Part shown: positions 46,532 to 55,536 of the stretch, in pieces
How the letters are laid out: every line of letters begins with the position of its first letter
Numbering within the stretch: position 1 is the first letter of the stretch
Origin: Marinobacter sp. es.042
GTDB taxonomy: Bacteria; Pseudomonadota; Gammaproteobacteria; Pseudomonadales; Oleiphilaceae
NCBI RefSeq assembly: GCF_900188315.1
Contig: NZ_LT897781.1
Span: 1 to 64,000 of the forward strand
Reading direction: 5' to 3'
Length of the DNA: 64,000 nucleotides
Notes under the pieces: model-generated
Seen by the model: only the letters and a program-made list of their open reading frames with translations
The model's database searches: none
Told to the model about the DNA's origin: nothing
Translations under genes and position numbers: made by a program

Positions 46532-47227
46532 TCAGCCGCTGAAAGGCAGCACGCCATAGTAGATGGCACTGAAGTGGCAGGCGCTGCCGCCGATCACGAA
46601 CAGGTGCCAGATCGCATGCATGTAAGGTATGCGGTCAGCCAGGTAGAAGGCGACGCCGGCGGTGTAGACAACGCCGCCGGCAATCGTCAGGTTCAGGGCG
46701 GTCTCACTCAGGTTGGCTACCAGATCGGAAGATGCGAAAGTGATCAACCAGCCCATGGCGATATAGATGCCGACCCTCGCCAGTTTGAACCGGTTCTTGA
46801 AAATAACCTTCAGCACCACCCCGGTAATCGCCAGTGACCAGATCACCGCAAACAGCGTCCAGCCCACTGTGCCGCGCATGTTTACCAGGAGGAACGGCGT
46901 GTAGGTACCGGCGATCAGCAGGAAAATGGCGCAATGATCCAGGGTCTTGAAGGCGCTTTTCAGTTCCGGTCGCCTGGCACTGTGATAAAGGGCGGAGGCC
47001 AGGTATAGCAGGATCAGCGAAGCGCCAAAAATACTGAAGCTGACTATCTTCCAGATATCCCCGAACTGGCTGGCGCCAATGATCAAGGCCGCGGTTCCGA
47101 TAACGCTCAGGATGGCGCCGAGCCCGTGGGTGGCACTGTTCAGCCATTCCTCAATGCGGTGATGGGTATTGGGTACCGGGGATGGAGTTGCTGTCGCTGT
47201 CACTGAATGGTCTTCCTGATGTGTCAT
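46532..47227 (-). CDS. Hemolysin III (PAQR) family membrane protein
   Basis: The 231-residue protein has seven membrane helices and the PAQR-type residues EEWLNSATHGLGA, SALYHS, DHCAIFLLIAGTYTP and MHAIWHLFVIGG, which bring together a Ser, Asp and three His as a presumed zinc hydrolase site. E. coli YqfA is of this type. The first 20 residues are a loose Thr/Pro-rich tail. Confidence 0.9.
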   Translation of the reverse strand: MTHQEDHSVTATATPSPVPNTHHRIEEWLNSATHGLGAILSVIGTAALIIGASQFGDIWKIVSFSIFGASLILLYLASALYHSARRPELKSAFKTLDHCAIFLLIAGTYTPFLLVNMRGTVGWTLFAVIWSLAITGVVLKVIFKNRFKLARVGIYIAMGWLITFASSDLVANLSETALNLTIAGGVVYTAGVAFYLADRIPYMHAIWHLFVIGGSACHFSAIYYGVLPFSG

Positions 47228-47393
47228 GGCAATAAAATACTTGAGCGTACACGTGTACGCAATGGCCGAGAGTGACCATCCTGAGGGGCTGTTCAGAAAA
47301 ACTGAATAACCTGTCGGAAAACTTCCGATTTCTCTCGAGTCTGCCTCTGGTTAGCATTCGTATATCGATTTTAAGACACGGGAGGTTCTTCTC

Positions 47394-47993
47394 ATGGCAA
47401 AAGTGCTTGTGCTTTATTATTCCATGTATGGCCATATCGAGACGATGGCAAACACCATTGCCGACGGCGCTAAAGGCGTTGACGGTGTCGATGTGACCAT
47501 CAAGCGCGTGCCCGAGACGATGGGTGACGAAGCATTTGTCAGTGCTGGCGGAAAGTCGGATCAGGAAGCGCCAGTGGCTGATCCGAAAGAACTGGCAGAA
47601 TACGACGCGGTGATTTTCGGCACGCCCACTCGTTTTGGCAACATGGCGGGCCAGATGCGTACCTTTCTGGACCAGACGGGCGGCTTGTGGGCTGAAGGCA
47701 AGCTCCACGGCAAAGTAGCCAGCGTGTTCACGTCTACCGGCACCGGGGGCGGGCAAGAACACACGATCAGCTCTTTCTGGACCACCCTGGCGCACCACGG
47801 CATGGTGATTGTGCCCCTCGGGTATGGCATTCCCGAGTTCTTCGATATCTCTGAAGTAAATGGCGGAACGCCGTATGGCGCTTCAACCATCGCCGGTGGC
47901 GATGGCTCCAGGCAACCGAGTGAAAAGGAACTCGCCATTGCCCGCTTCCAGGGCAAGCACGTTGCCGAACTGGCAGTAAAGCTGCACGGATGA
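47394..47993 (+). CDS. wrbA: NAD(P)H:quinone oxidoreductase WrbA
   Basis: The 199-residue flavodoxin-like enzyme has the FMN loop [24 protein letters not shown] and [11 protein letters not shown]. WrbA reduces quinones by two electrons and limits redox cycling. A GGGAGG site precedes the ATG and a strong terminator follows. Confidence 0.95.
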   Translation: MAKVLVLYYSMYGHIETMANTIADGAKGVDGVDVTIKRVPETMGDEAFVSAGGKSDQEAPVADPKELAEYDAVIFGTPTRFGNMAGQMRTFLDQTGGLWAEGKLHGKVASVFTSTGTGGGQEHTISSFWTTLAHHGMVIVPLGYGIPEFFDISEVNGGTPYGASTIAGGDGSRQPSEKELAIARFQGKHVAELAVKLHG

Positions 47994-48028
47994 TACTGAG
48001 GTTTTAGCAAAGCGTTGAGCGTTTTTCA

Positions 48029-48063
48029 GGGCGGCAGGCGAGAGCTTGCTGCCCTTTTTTTTT
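48029..48063 (+). terminator. Terminator after wrbA
   Basis: An 11-bp stem (GGGCGGCAGGC / GCTTGCTGCCC, with two G-U pairs in RNA) has loop GAGA and is followed by nine T residues. Confidence 0.92.
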
Positions 48064-48115
48064 GCTAAACTCCGGCACCTGTCGCTCTAGTTTCCCCTTT
48101 CCTCACGGAGTCCTG

Positions 48116-49033
48116 ATGGCCGCAGCCTTTGCTCTCTTCTTCAAACTTATACCGCTCTATGTAACGGTGGCCCTGGGCTGGGTGGCCGGTCGCTATCTTG
48201 AGGCCAGTGGTCGCCATATAGCCGGCATCATGCTCTACATCGTGACACCATCCGTGGTGTTTTCCGGTGTTATGGCAGCGCCGCTTTCTCCCGAAGTCAT
48301 CCTGCTGCCCTTTCTGGTATTCGGGATTTCTTCTGTTCTGGGAATTGTGCAATTAAAGCTGGCAAAGAGGGTGCTCTCCGACGGCAGTGCCAACATCATC
48401 CCCTTGTGTGTGGGTTCCGGTAACACCGGGTACTTCGGGGTTCCGGTTGCGTTGTTGCTGTTCGGTGAAGAGGGGCTCGGGCTCTACATCGTGTGCATGC
48501 TGGGCACCACGCTGTTCGAGAACTCCGTGGGCTTCTATTTGGCGGCAAGGGGACGCTACAGCATCAAGGATGCGCTCTGGCGGGTGCTGAAACTCCCGTC
48601 TGTCTATGCCTTCCTGGCGGCGATTGCCCTGAATCTGGCGGGTGTTGGGATTCCTGATATCTTCGTGCCACTGTTTGAGAACCTGCGCGGGGCCTACAGC
48701 ATTCTGGGCATGATGATCATCGGCATGAGCATCACCAGCTTTCGTGGGCTGGCGGGCAATGTCCGTTTCACCGCGCTGGCGTTTTTCGGGAAGTTCGTGA
48801 TCTGGCCACTGGTGGCGATTGTGTTCTGGTGGGTTGATTCAGCAGTGCTGGGCATATATGAGCCAGCGGTCCACAAGGCCATGTTCCTCATCTCGATCAC
48901 CCCGATTGCCGCTAACACCGTGGTTATCGCCACGCTGCTGGATACCTCGCCGAGGCAGGCAGCGGGTACGGTGTTGCTTACCACGCTGTTTGCCCTGGCG
49001 TTTATCCCGGTAATGATCTCCCTGGCGTTCTAG
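48116..49033 (+). CDS. AEC family transporter
   Basis: The 305-residue permease has about ten membrane helices and the AEC (auxin efflux carrier) features GYFGVPVALLLFGEEGLG and a C-terminal PIAANTVVIATLLD. Substrates in bacteria are often small carboxylates; here unknown. The ATG at 48116 follows CACGGAG. It converges with the CDF gene, overlapping it by four bases. Confidence 0.85.
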   Translation: MAAAFALFFKLIPLYVTVALGWVAGRYLEASGRHIAGIMLYIVTPSVVFSGVMAAPLSPEVILLPFLVFGISSVLGIVQLKLAKRVLSDGSANIIPLCVGSGNTGYFGVPVALLLFGEEGLGLYIVCMLGTTLFENSVGFYLAARGRYSIKDALWRVLKLPSVYAFLAAIALNLAGVGIPDIFVPLFENLRGAYSILGMMIIGMSITSFRGLAGNVRFTALAFFGKFVIWPLVAIVFWWVDSAVLGIYEPAVHKAMFLISITPIAANTVVIATLLDTSPRQAAGTVLLTTLFALAFIPVMISLAF

Positions 49034-49683
49034 CGGCTGCTCGATGCTGTAGCTGCTGGTTGCGCTTCACTGGCCCTGGCTTGGGCAATGTCGCTGCGGG
49101 CATGGCGCATCACGCTGATGCCGGCTGTAATCGCAAGGGTGCCCATGATGGCCGCCACAATCAGGTCGGGCCAAGCGGTTCCGGTACCGAACACGCCGAG
49201 CGCAGCCACCATAACGGCGATGTTGCTGATGGCATCGTTTCGGCTGCACAGCCAGACCGAGCGCATGTCCGAATCCCCTTCACGAAATTTGAACAGCATT
49301 GCGGCCACGCTTACATTAGCGGCCAGTGCCAGCAGGCCAACCGCGCCCATGGTCAGCGGCTCTGGTGTTATGCCCGCCTGCACCACCCAGACTGCCCGTG
49401 CCCAGACCACCAGGCCGAATGCCGTCATGGTAATACCCTTGACCATGGCTGCCCGGCCGCGCCACAACATTCCCATGGAGAGCACGGTCAGGGACAGGAT
49501 GTAGTTGGCGCTGTCGCCAAAGAAATCGATGGCGTCCGCCATCAGTGAGACAGAACCGGATGACAGGCTGGCGATGCCCTCGACAAAGAACATGCCCAGG
49601 TTCACCCAGAGCGCAATCCATAAGGCCTTGCGAAAGCCGGGAGCAGGGGATTTGGGTTCGGGGGCGGAGCAACTGCACGCCAT
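49030..49683 (-). CDS. CDF-type cation exporter
   Basis: The 217-residue protein starts with MACSCSAPEP (possible metal-binding cysteines) and has six membrane helices with GSVSLMADAIDFFGDSANY and SRNDAISNIAVM, carrying the Asp residues of the transport site. There is no long cytoplasmic domain. It lies downstream of a MerR-type promoter and the cadR-like gene, pointing to Cd/Zn/Pb efflux. Confidence 0.85.
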   Translation of the reverse strand: MACSCSAPEPKSPAPGFRKALWIALWVNLGMFFVEGIASLSSGSVSLMADAIDFFGDSANYILSLTVLSMGMLWRGRAAMVKGITMTAFGLVVWARAVWVVQAGITPEPLTMGAVGLLALAANVSVAAMLFKFREGDSDMRSVWLCSRNDAISNIAVMVAALGVFGTGTAWPDLIVAAIMGTLAITAGISVMRHARSDIAQARASEAQPAATASSSR

Positions 49684-49710
49684 AAAGACCTCCTGTGATC
49701 GACTGTCTCT

Positions 49711-49741
49711 ATTAAAAACCCTGTAGTAGCTACAGGGTCAA
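49711..49741 (-). promoter_or_regulatory. MerR-type promoter of the CDF exporter
   Basis: On the minus strand -35 TTGACC (49736-49741) and -10 TTTAAT (49711-49716) are 19 bases apart. The spacer holds the dyad ACCCTGTAG-CTA-CTACAGGGT (49718-49738). Overlong spacers with a dyad are the hallmark of promoters twisted into activity by MerR regulators. The cadR-like product is the obvious ligand. Confidence 0.85.
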
Positions 49742-49769
49742 CAGTTGCAGTGCAAATTCTCAGGACGCG

Positions 49770-50228
49770 TCAGTGCTGGCCCGGCCCATGGGTGCCGGGA
49801 ACGTGATTGTGGCGATCCTCGGGCTCCGGGGTCTCGAGCACCGAGCTAAGCCCGCCGAGAATGCCGCACTCACGCACGGTGCGCCCGTCTGTACAGGCTT
49901 CCTGAAGCTGCACGAGCGTTTCTTCCAGGCTCTCCAGTTCCTTCAGGCGTTCGCGCACGTGATTCAGATGGCGAGCCAGCAGAGCGTCCACCTGGCTGCA
50001 ATCGGCTTCCGGTTGCTCGGCCAGTCGGATCAGCTCGCGAATCTCCTCTTGGGCCATATCCAGATTGCGGCAGCGTTTGATAAAGAGAAGACGGTCCAGA
50101 TGGACAGTGCGGTAAGAGCGGTAGCCACTGTTGTCCCTGTCCGGTTCTGGTAGCAGACCGATCTTTTCGTAGTATCGGATGGTTTCAACGGGAATAGTCG
50201 TTGTCTTGGCAAGTTCACCGATTTTCAC
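49770..50228 (-). CDS. cadR: CadR/PbrR-like MerR metal-responsive regulator
   Basis: The 152-residue protein has the MerR helix-turn-helix (MKIGELAKTTTIPVETIRYY) and metal cysteines C77, C112 and C121, as in Cd/Pb-responsive members. The His-rich tail (HNHVPGTHGPGQH) also occurs in CadR. It should activate the exporter promoter at 49711-49741. Its start overlaps the histidine kinase stop (ATGA). Confidence 0.9.
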   Translation of the reverse strand: MKIGELAKTTTIPVETIRYYEKIGLLPEPDRDNSGYRSYRTVHLDRLLFIKRCRNLDMAQEEIRELIRLAEQPEADCSQVDALLARHLNHVRERLKELESLEETLVQLQEACTDGRTVRECGILGGLSSVLETPEPEDRHNHVPGTHGPGQH

Positions 50229-51580
50229 TGCCTTATCCCCCCGGTGGTACCCGGAACATGGACCGTTGCCTTGAATCCTCCGGTCGAGCCTGAGCTGAAA
50301 TGTAGGGTACCACTATAGCGTTCTGTAATCTCTCTCACGATGGCCAGCCCAAGGCCGTGACCAGGCGTTTGTTCGTCCAGACGCAGACCGCGGGTGCCAA
50401 GGGTGTTCAGCGCGTTGGGAGGAATTCCGGGGCCATCGTCCTCAACCGTGATGATAAATCCTTGCCCATCCTCTTCCAGGCCAAGTTCAACAAATCTGGC
50501 GGACCACTTGCCGGCGTTGTCCAGAAGGTTGCCCAGCACCTCATTCAAGTCGTGCTCTTCGATAGGCCAGCGTCGTTCTTCGGTCAGTACGGTCGACATT
50601 TCAAAGGATTTTGCCGGATACAGCCGGCCGAGCATCCAGAGAAGGTCCCGGGCCTGCTTCAGAGGATAGGCGCTTTTGCCAACCTGTGGACCAGCGAACC
50701 GGCTGCGCCGCATTTCTGCTTCAAGTTGTCTGTCGATATCATCGAGCCTGCCGGCCATTTGTTGTCTGAGGTTGTTGGGGAGCGGGCGGTCAGTATCTTC
50801 CAGAATCTGGCGAACGGCAGCGATGGGCGTTTTAACGCTGTGGGAGAGATTTGCCAGCGCATCCCGGGAGCGCTCCAGGCGCTGGTCCAATGAGTCGAGC
50901 AAGTGGTTGAGCTGCAGTACAAGAGGTTGGAACTCCTCGGGGGCCCTGACATCAATCCGCGATATCTCGCCATCCTGCAGTCGCTTTAATGCGGCCTTGA
51001 GGCTCACCACGGGGCGCATGGACAGGTTGATGCCCAGCCAGAGAACGCCAACCAGCAGCAGGATCAGCAGCAGGGAAACAACGGCCGTCCAGGCGTGAAG
51101 CTCGGCCTGGCTCCGGCTCAAGGCACCAAGGTCTTCGGAAACGATCACCACGATGGGCTGGTCGTCCACGCGAAAGGACTTCCTGTAAGCAAGGATATCC
51201 GAGGGCGCCTCCGCAATTTCGGCGCCACTGACGCGCAGTGTACCTTCCTCGCCGGACTTCACCAGTGGCATCAACAACGGCGCCCAATTCTCGGGGGAGA
51301 TAATGGTCCGGGTGTCGGAATGGATAACGAATGCGTGGTGAAAAACTTCCTGGAAATAATCACCGGTCTGTAGGGTGTCCAGCCGACCACTGGAATCGCG
51401 AATCTGGTGTTCCAGAAAAGCGACTTCGTCTTTGAGCCGGGTTTCCACAAATTGGCGGGACATCCGGTCAAGTAGGAGCCCGTGCACCAGCCATGCGAGA
51501 GCCATCAGAAGAATGCCGGCCGGCAGCAGCAGTGCCAGTAGCGTTCCCTTGACCGATACCGGTTTTTTAAACCAGATCAT
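50225..51580 (-). CDS. Sensor histidine kinase
   Basis: The start MIWFKKPVSVKG at 51580 gives 451 residues: a first membrane helix (11-33), a periplasmic sensor of about 130 residues, a second helix (about 164-186), HAMP-like linker, phosphoacceptor H247 (ALANLSHSVKTP), and ATPase motifs GNLLDNAGKW, EDDGPGIPP and GHGLGLAIV. It pairs with the regulator that overlaps it by 14 bases. The signal is unknown; neighbours suggest metal. Confidence 0.92.
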   Translation of the reverse strand: MIWFKKPVSVKGTLLALLLPAGILLMALAWLVHGLLLDRMSRQFVETRLKDEVAFLEHQIRDSSGRLDTLQTGDYFQEVFHHAFVIHSDTRTIISPENWAPLLMPLVKSGEEGTLRVSGAEIAEAPSDILAYRKSFRVDDQPIVVIVSEDLGALSRSQAELHAWTAVVSLLLILLLVGVLWLGINLSMRPVVSLKAALKRLQDGEISRIDVRAPEEFQPLVLQLNHLLDSLDQRLERSRDALANLSHSVKTPIAAVRQILEDTDRPLPNNLRQQMAGRLDDIDRQLEAEMRRSRFAGPQVGKSAYPLKQARDLLWMLGRLYPAKSFEMSTVLTEERRWPIEEHDLNEVLGNLLDNAGKWSARFVELGLEEDGQGFIITVEDDGPGIPPNALNTLGTRGLRLDEQTPGHGLGLAIVREITERYSGTLHFSSGSTGGFKATVHVPGTTGGIRQ

Positions 51581-52232
51581 TAAACAGATACCCCTGGCCA
51601 CGTCGTGTCGAGATGGTGTCGGTGCCTACCAGTTTCCGGAGCCTGCGAATGTAGGCCTCAATGACGTTTTCGCTGGGGGTGTCGTTCAGGCTGTACAGCT
51701 GTTCCATGAGCTGTTCTTTCGAGAAAACATGCCCTGGCCGGCTCATCAGGCAACGCAACAACCGGAATTCGGTTCCGGTGAGGCTGTGCTCTGTGCCATC
51801 GGCCAGTTTCAGGCTTTGGCGATTCTCGTCCAGTTCGAAATGGCCGGCCTTTACCAGTGAATGCACCCGCCCCTCGCTACGGCGAACGATGGCGTTCAGC
51901 CGCGCAATCAGCTCCTCGGTCTGGAAAGGTTTGGCCAGGTAATCGTCGGCCCCGGCCTTCAGACCGTTCACTTTGTCCTGCCAGTCACCGCGGGCGGTCA
52001 GAATCAGCACCGGAAAGCTGATGCCACGCGTTCGCCATTTCCGGAGCACGTCCAGGCCATTTCCGTCTGGCAGTCCGAGATCCAGAACCACGGCGCGATA
52101 TTCCTCGTGATCGGCCAGCGCCGACGCTTCTCTGGCGGAGGAGGTGGTATCCACGCTGAATCCCGCCTTTTCCAGCTGGCTGGTCAGGCCGTCCGCAAGC
52201 AGCCGGTCATCTTCGACGAGCAGTAAACGCAT
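51567..52232 (-). CDS. OmpR-family response regulator
   Basis: The 221-residue regulator has the receiver domain with D51 (VVLDLGLPDGNG) and K in YLAKPF, and a winged helix with ERNAI-type region and RRLRKLVGTDTISTRRGQGY. It is divergent from the cupredoxin-copA-copB operon, with repeated half-sites in the shared promoter gap. Confidence 0.93.
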   Translation of the reverse strand: MRLLLVEDDRLLADGLTSQLEKAGFSVDTTSSAREASALADHEEYRAVVLDLGLPDGNGLDVLRKWRTRGISFPVLILTARGDWQDKVNGLKAGADDYLAKPFQTEELIARLNAIVRRSEGRVHSLVKAGHFELDENRQSLKLADGTEHSLTGTEFRLLRCLMSRPGHVFSKEQLMEQLYSLNDTPSENVIEAYIRRLRKLVGTDTISTRRGQGYLFNDLV

Positions 52233-52283
52233 TCGTGTCCCCTTGCTGCAGGTATGGCAGAGCGTGCCAGTGTCCCGCTTTTA

Positions 52284-52301
52284 CCTGAACCCAGCCTGAA
52301 C
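52284..52301. promoter_or_regulatory. Tandem half-sites in the copper/two-component promoter gap
   Basis: CCTGAAC occurs at 52284-52290 and 52295-52301, 11 bases apart, the spacing of OmpR-type tandem sites. A reverse-orientation relative (TTCAGGTT) lies at about 52331-52338. These are candidate binding sites for the adjacent regulator. Confidence 0.5.
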
Positions 52302-52433
52302 GCTAAATAATTCGTCATTTTCAGAAAGGATTCAGGTTGGTGAGCGATGGTACTTATCGATTCTGGATATTGCTCAAGTTTCAACGGAAATAATCGGGCA
52401 TATATATCCCATTATTCCATAGGAGAAGACGAG

Positions 52434-52961
52434 ATGAATGCATCAAAGTTTCTGGTTCTTGCGGCCTCAGTGTCGATGTCCGCGACTGCTTTTGCTGCCG
52501 GTGCCCACAGCGGTGGGCATGGAACAGGCAGTGGTGAACCCGGGAAGGCAGCTGAAGCCACCCGAACCATCAACGTGAAGATGCACGACAATTACTACGA
52601 GCCGGAGTCCATCGATGTAAAAGCCGGTGAAACCGTTCGTTTTGTTGTGCAGAACAAGGGTAGGCTCGTGCACGAGTTCAATATTGGTACACCGTCGATG
52701 CATGAAGCCCACCAGAAGGAAATGCAGATGATGGTTGAGCACGGCGTGCTCAAGGGCGATCACATTGATCGCGAGATGATGGAAATGGACATGGGCGACG
52801 GTCACTCCATGAAACATGACGATCCCAACAGCGTTCTGCTGGAGCCGGGTGAGAACAAAGAGATCGTTTGGACCTTCACCGAAAAAGCCGACATCGAGTT
52901 TGCCTGTAACGTGCCTGGGCACTATCAGGCCGGTATGTACGGCGACATTGATTTTGAATAA
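52434..52961 (+). CDS. Exported cupredoxin-like copper protein
   Basis: The ATG at 52434 follows AGGAGAAG and yields 175 residues with a signal peptide (cut near AFAAG). The cupredoxin fold ends in FACNVPGHYQAGM, giving the Cys-His-Met ligands of a type 1 copper site, with His in LVHEFNIG. A Met/His-rich insert (HQKEMQMMVEHGV, MMEMDMGDGHSM) could bind more Cu(I). It opens the copA-copB operon. Confidence 0.9.
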   Translation: MNASKFLVLAASVSMSATAFAAGAHSGGHGTGSGEPGKAAEATRTINVKMHDNYYEPESIDVKAGETVRFVVQNKGRLVHEFNIGTPSMHEAHQKEMQMMVEHGVLKGDHIDREMMEMDMGDGHSMKHDDPNSVLLEPGENKEIVWTFTEKADIEFACNVPGHYQAGMYGDIDFE

Positions 52962-52974
52962 GCAGGCCCACTCC

Positions 52975-54711
52975 ATGAAAAAGCGAATGCTGGCCGCCAT
53001 TTTTGGTGGTTTATTCTCCATGGCGGCCAGTGCCGCTGAGTACAATATTTCGGTGGATCGGGTACAGATCGATACCGGCGATTTCGTCAAGGAAGGCATT
53101 GGTTACAACGGCGCCTCACCCGGACCGGTACTGCGGTTCAAAGAAGGGGAAGAGGTGACCATCAATGTAACCAACAATCTGGATGAGATGACGTCCATCC
53201 ACTGGCACGGACTGATCCTTCCGTTTGAGCAGGACGGCGTGCCCGGGATCAGTTTTGCAGGTATCAAACCGGGCGAAACCTTCACTTATCAGTTTCCGAT
53301 TGTTCAGGCCGGCACCTACTGGTTTCACAGCCATTCCGGGTTCCAGGAACCCAATGGGGCCTACGGCGCCATCGTGATTGAACCGAAAGGTCGCGAGCCG
53401 TTCCGCTACGATCGGGAATTCGTGGTGCAACTCACCGACAAGCATCCCCATTCCGGTGATCGCATCATGCGGAACCTGAAAATGTCTGCCGATTACTACA
53501 ACCGCCAGCAGCAGACCGTAGGGGACTTCTTCGCGGAGTCTGGCGAGAAAGGTTTCATGGCAGCGTTGCGGGATCGGATGATGTGGGGCGATATGCGCAT
53601 GATGAAAGCGGATATCGAAGATGTGCAGGGTTTTACCGCACTGATCAACGGCAAGGGGCCGGAGCAGAACTGGACCGGGCTTTTCGAGCCGGGTGAACGG
53701 ATCCGTCTGCGCTTCATCAACTCTTCCGCCATGACCTATTTTGACGTTCGCATTCCCGGTTTGGAAATGACCGTGGTCCAGGCCGATGGCAACAATGTCC
53801 AGCCGGTGAACGTGGACGAGTTCCGCATTGGCGTGGCGGAAACCTACGATGTGATCGTTCGCATCAAGGATAGGAAAGCGTACACCATCTTTGCCGAATC
53901 CATGGGCCGCTCGGGCTTTGCCAGGGGGACTCTTGCGCCGGAAGAGGGAATGACGGCAGAAGTGCCGGAACTTCGAGAGGCGCCATTGCTGACCATGGCC
54001 GATATGGCCGGGCATATGGATCACGGTGGCATGGACCACGGCGCTATGAATCATGGCGACATGAGTGAAGACGCCATGGCCGGCATGAACCAAGACGACA
54101 TGAACGGTGGTGAAATGGCCGGGATGGATCACAGTGCCATGGGCCATGGCAGTATGGGCGGGGGCGATGGAGCTTCCATGCCGGAAGATCCCTTTTATGC
54201 CAGAGGCAGCGGGTTGATGCCCACCGCCAGCAATGGTGGAAAATTCCTGTCCTACGCCGATCTCAGGGCACAGAACCCGTTGTACGAACACCGCGAGCCA
54301 ACCCGCGAGATTGAACTGCGCCTTACTGGCAACATGGAGCGCTATGAGTGGAGCATCAACGGCATCAAGTATGAGGACGCCGATCCCATCGTCCTTCAGT
54401 ATGGCGAGCGGGTCCGCTTCAAGTTCGTCAACGAGACCATGATGACCCACCCCATGCACCTGCACGGTATGTGGTCGATCCTTGATGTGGGTGAGGGCAA
54501 GTGGAACCCGTTGAAGCACGTGATCAGCGTGGCGCCGGCCACCACTGTCCATATGGAAACGGAGGTGGATGCACCGGGTGAGTGGGCGTTCCATTGCCAT
54601 CTTTCCTACCACGCCGCCTCCGGCATGTTCCGCAAGATCGTGGTTGAAGGTGGCCCGGACAGCACCGTTGCCGAGGGCAAGCCAGGCGGCACACAGGGAG
54701 GTGAATCATGA
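52975..54711 (+). CDS. copA: Periplasmic multicopper oxidase CopA
   Basis: The 578-residue protein has all copper sites: HWHG, FHSHSGFQEPNG, HPMHLHGM and HCHLSYHAASGM. A Met/His-rich stretch (about 345-400, MDHGGMDHGAMNHGDM) is typical of PcoA/CopA, which oxidises Cu(I). The leader MKKRMLAAIFGGLF lacks the twin-arginine motif usual for folded CopA export. Its stop overlaps copB (ATGA). Confidence 0.94.
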   Translation: MKKRMLAAIFGGLFSMAASAAEYNISVDRVQIDTGDFVKEGIGYNGASPGPVLRFKEGEEVTINVTNNLDEMTSIHWHGLILPFEQDGVPGISFAGIKPGETFTYQFPIVQAGTYWFHSHSGFQEPNGAYGAIVIEPKGREPFRYDREFVVQLTDKHPHSGDRIMRNLKMSADYYNRQQQTVGDFFAESGEKGFMAALRDRMMWGDMRMMKADIEDVQGFTALINGKGPEQNWTGLFEPGERIRLRFINSSAMTYFDVRIPGLEMTVVQADGNNVQPVNVDEFRIGVAETYDVIVRIKDRKAYTIFAESMGRSGFARGTLAPEEGMTAEVPELREAPLLTMADMAGHMDHGGMDHGAMNHGDMSEDAMAGMNQDDMNGGEMAGMDHSAMGHGSMGGGDGASMPEDPFYARGSGLMPTASNGGKFLSYADLRAQNPLYEHREPTREIELRLTGNMERYEWSINGIKYEDADPIVLQYGERVRFKFVNETMMTHPMHLHGMWSILDVGEGKWNPLKHVISVAPATTVHMETEVDAPGEWAFHCHLSYHAASGMFRKIVVEGGPDSTVAEGKPGGTQGGES

Positions 54712-55451
54712 GTCGGTTGACAGCCTCTATGTGCGGTCTGGCTCTGGCCGTGACTGCCATGTCCACACCAGCGGTTGCCCAGGACGATCCGGCCAAAAAG
54801 ACCCAGACGGCGAAGACCTTCTGGGGGGTGTCCGCCGAGAAGCTTGAGTACCGGTACAGTGACTCGAGCGAGGAGCTGGCGGTCATTGAAGGCGATGCCT
54901 TTTATGGCACTGATGAACTGAAATTCCGCTGGTTGTTCGAAGGCGAGTGGGAAGAGGCTCACAATGCCTGGGAAACCCTGGAAAACCAGTTTGTTGCCCA
55001 GACTCCGGTGGATGATTTCTGGGATGCCAAAGCCGGGATTCGCATAGATACTCCGGAAGGTCCGGACCGCGTCTATGGCGTGCTTGGGCTCACCGGGCTG
55101 GCACCCTACTGGTTCGAGGTGGACACCAACCTTTACATCAGCGATGAAGGCGACGCCTCCGCGGACTTTGAGGCGGAATACGAGTTGTTGGTCACCAACT
55201 TCTGGATTCTGTCTGCTTCGTTCGAGACCCTTGTGGCGTTTTCCGAGGATCGGGAGATTGGCGTCGGCAAAGGACTCAATTCCACCGAGCTGGGGCTGAG
55301 GCTGAGTTATGACCTGATTGACCGTGCCTTCTCTCCCTACGTCGGCGTGGTACACGAGCGCAAGTATGGCGACACCGCGGATCTGGCAGAAGCCGGAGGC
55401 GGAAGCACGGAAGACTGGTTTGCCGTGATTGGCGCGCGAATCGCTTTCTGA
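54708..55451 (+). CDS. copB: Outer-membrane copper resistance protein CopB
   Basis: The 247-residue protein has a signal peptide (cut near AVAQDD) and a CopB barrel, with FWGVSAEKLEYRYSD, RFSWLFEGEWEEAHNA-like early strands and a C-terminal Phe. It lacks the long Met-rich N-terminus of plasmid CopB proteins. It is translated with copA and followed by a hairpin. Confidence 0.9.
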   Translation: MSRLTASMCGLALAVTAMSTPAVAQDDPAKKTQTAKTFWGVSAEKLEYRYSDSSEELAVIEGDAFYGTDELKFRWLFEGEWEEAHNAWETLENQFVAQTPVDDFWDAKAGIRIDTPEGPDRVYGVLGLTGLAPYWFEVDTNLYISDEGDASADFEAEYELLVTNFWILSASFETLVAFSEDREIGVGKGLNSTELGLRLSYDLIDRAFSPYVGVVHERKYGDTADLAEAGGGSTEDWFAVIGARIAF

Positions 55452-55459
55452 TCTTCTGG

Positions 55460-55496
55460 ATAGCCTGCCGGGGCAGAACTCGCCCCGGCAGGCTAT
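55460..55496 (+). terminator. Hairpin after copB
   Basis: AGCCTGCCGGGGC and GCCCCGGCAGGCT form a perfect 13-bp stem with a short loop, 10 bases after the copB stop. There is no T-run, so it may protect mRNA ends or act with Rho. Confidence 0.65.
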
Positions 55497-55536
55497 GAAG
55501 TCCGGCTAAACGTGCAGATCCCTGCACGTTCGCGCC

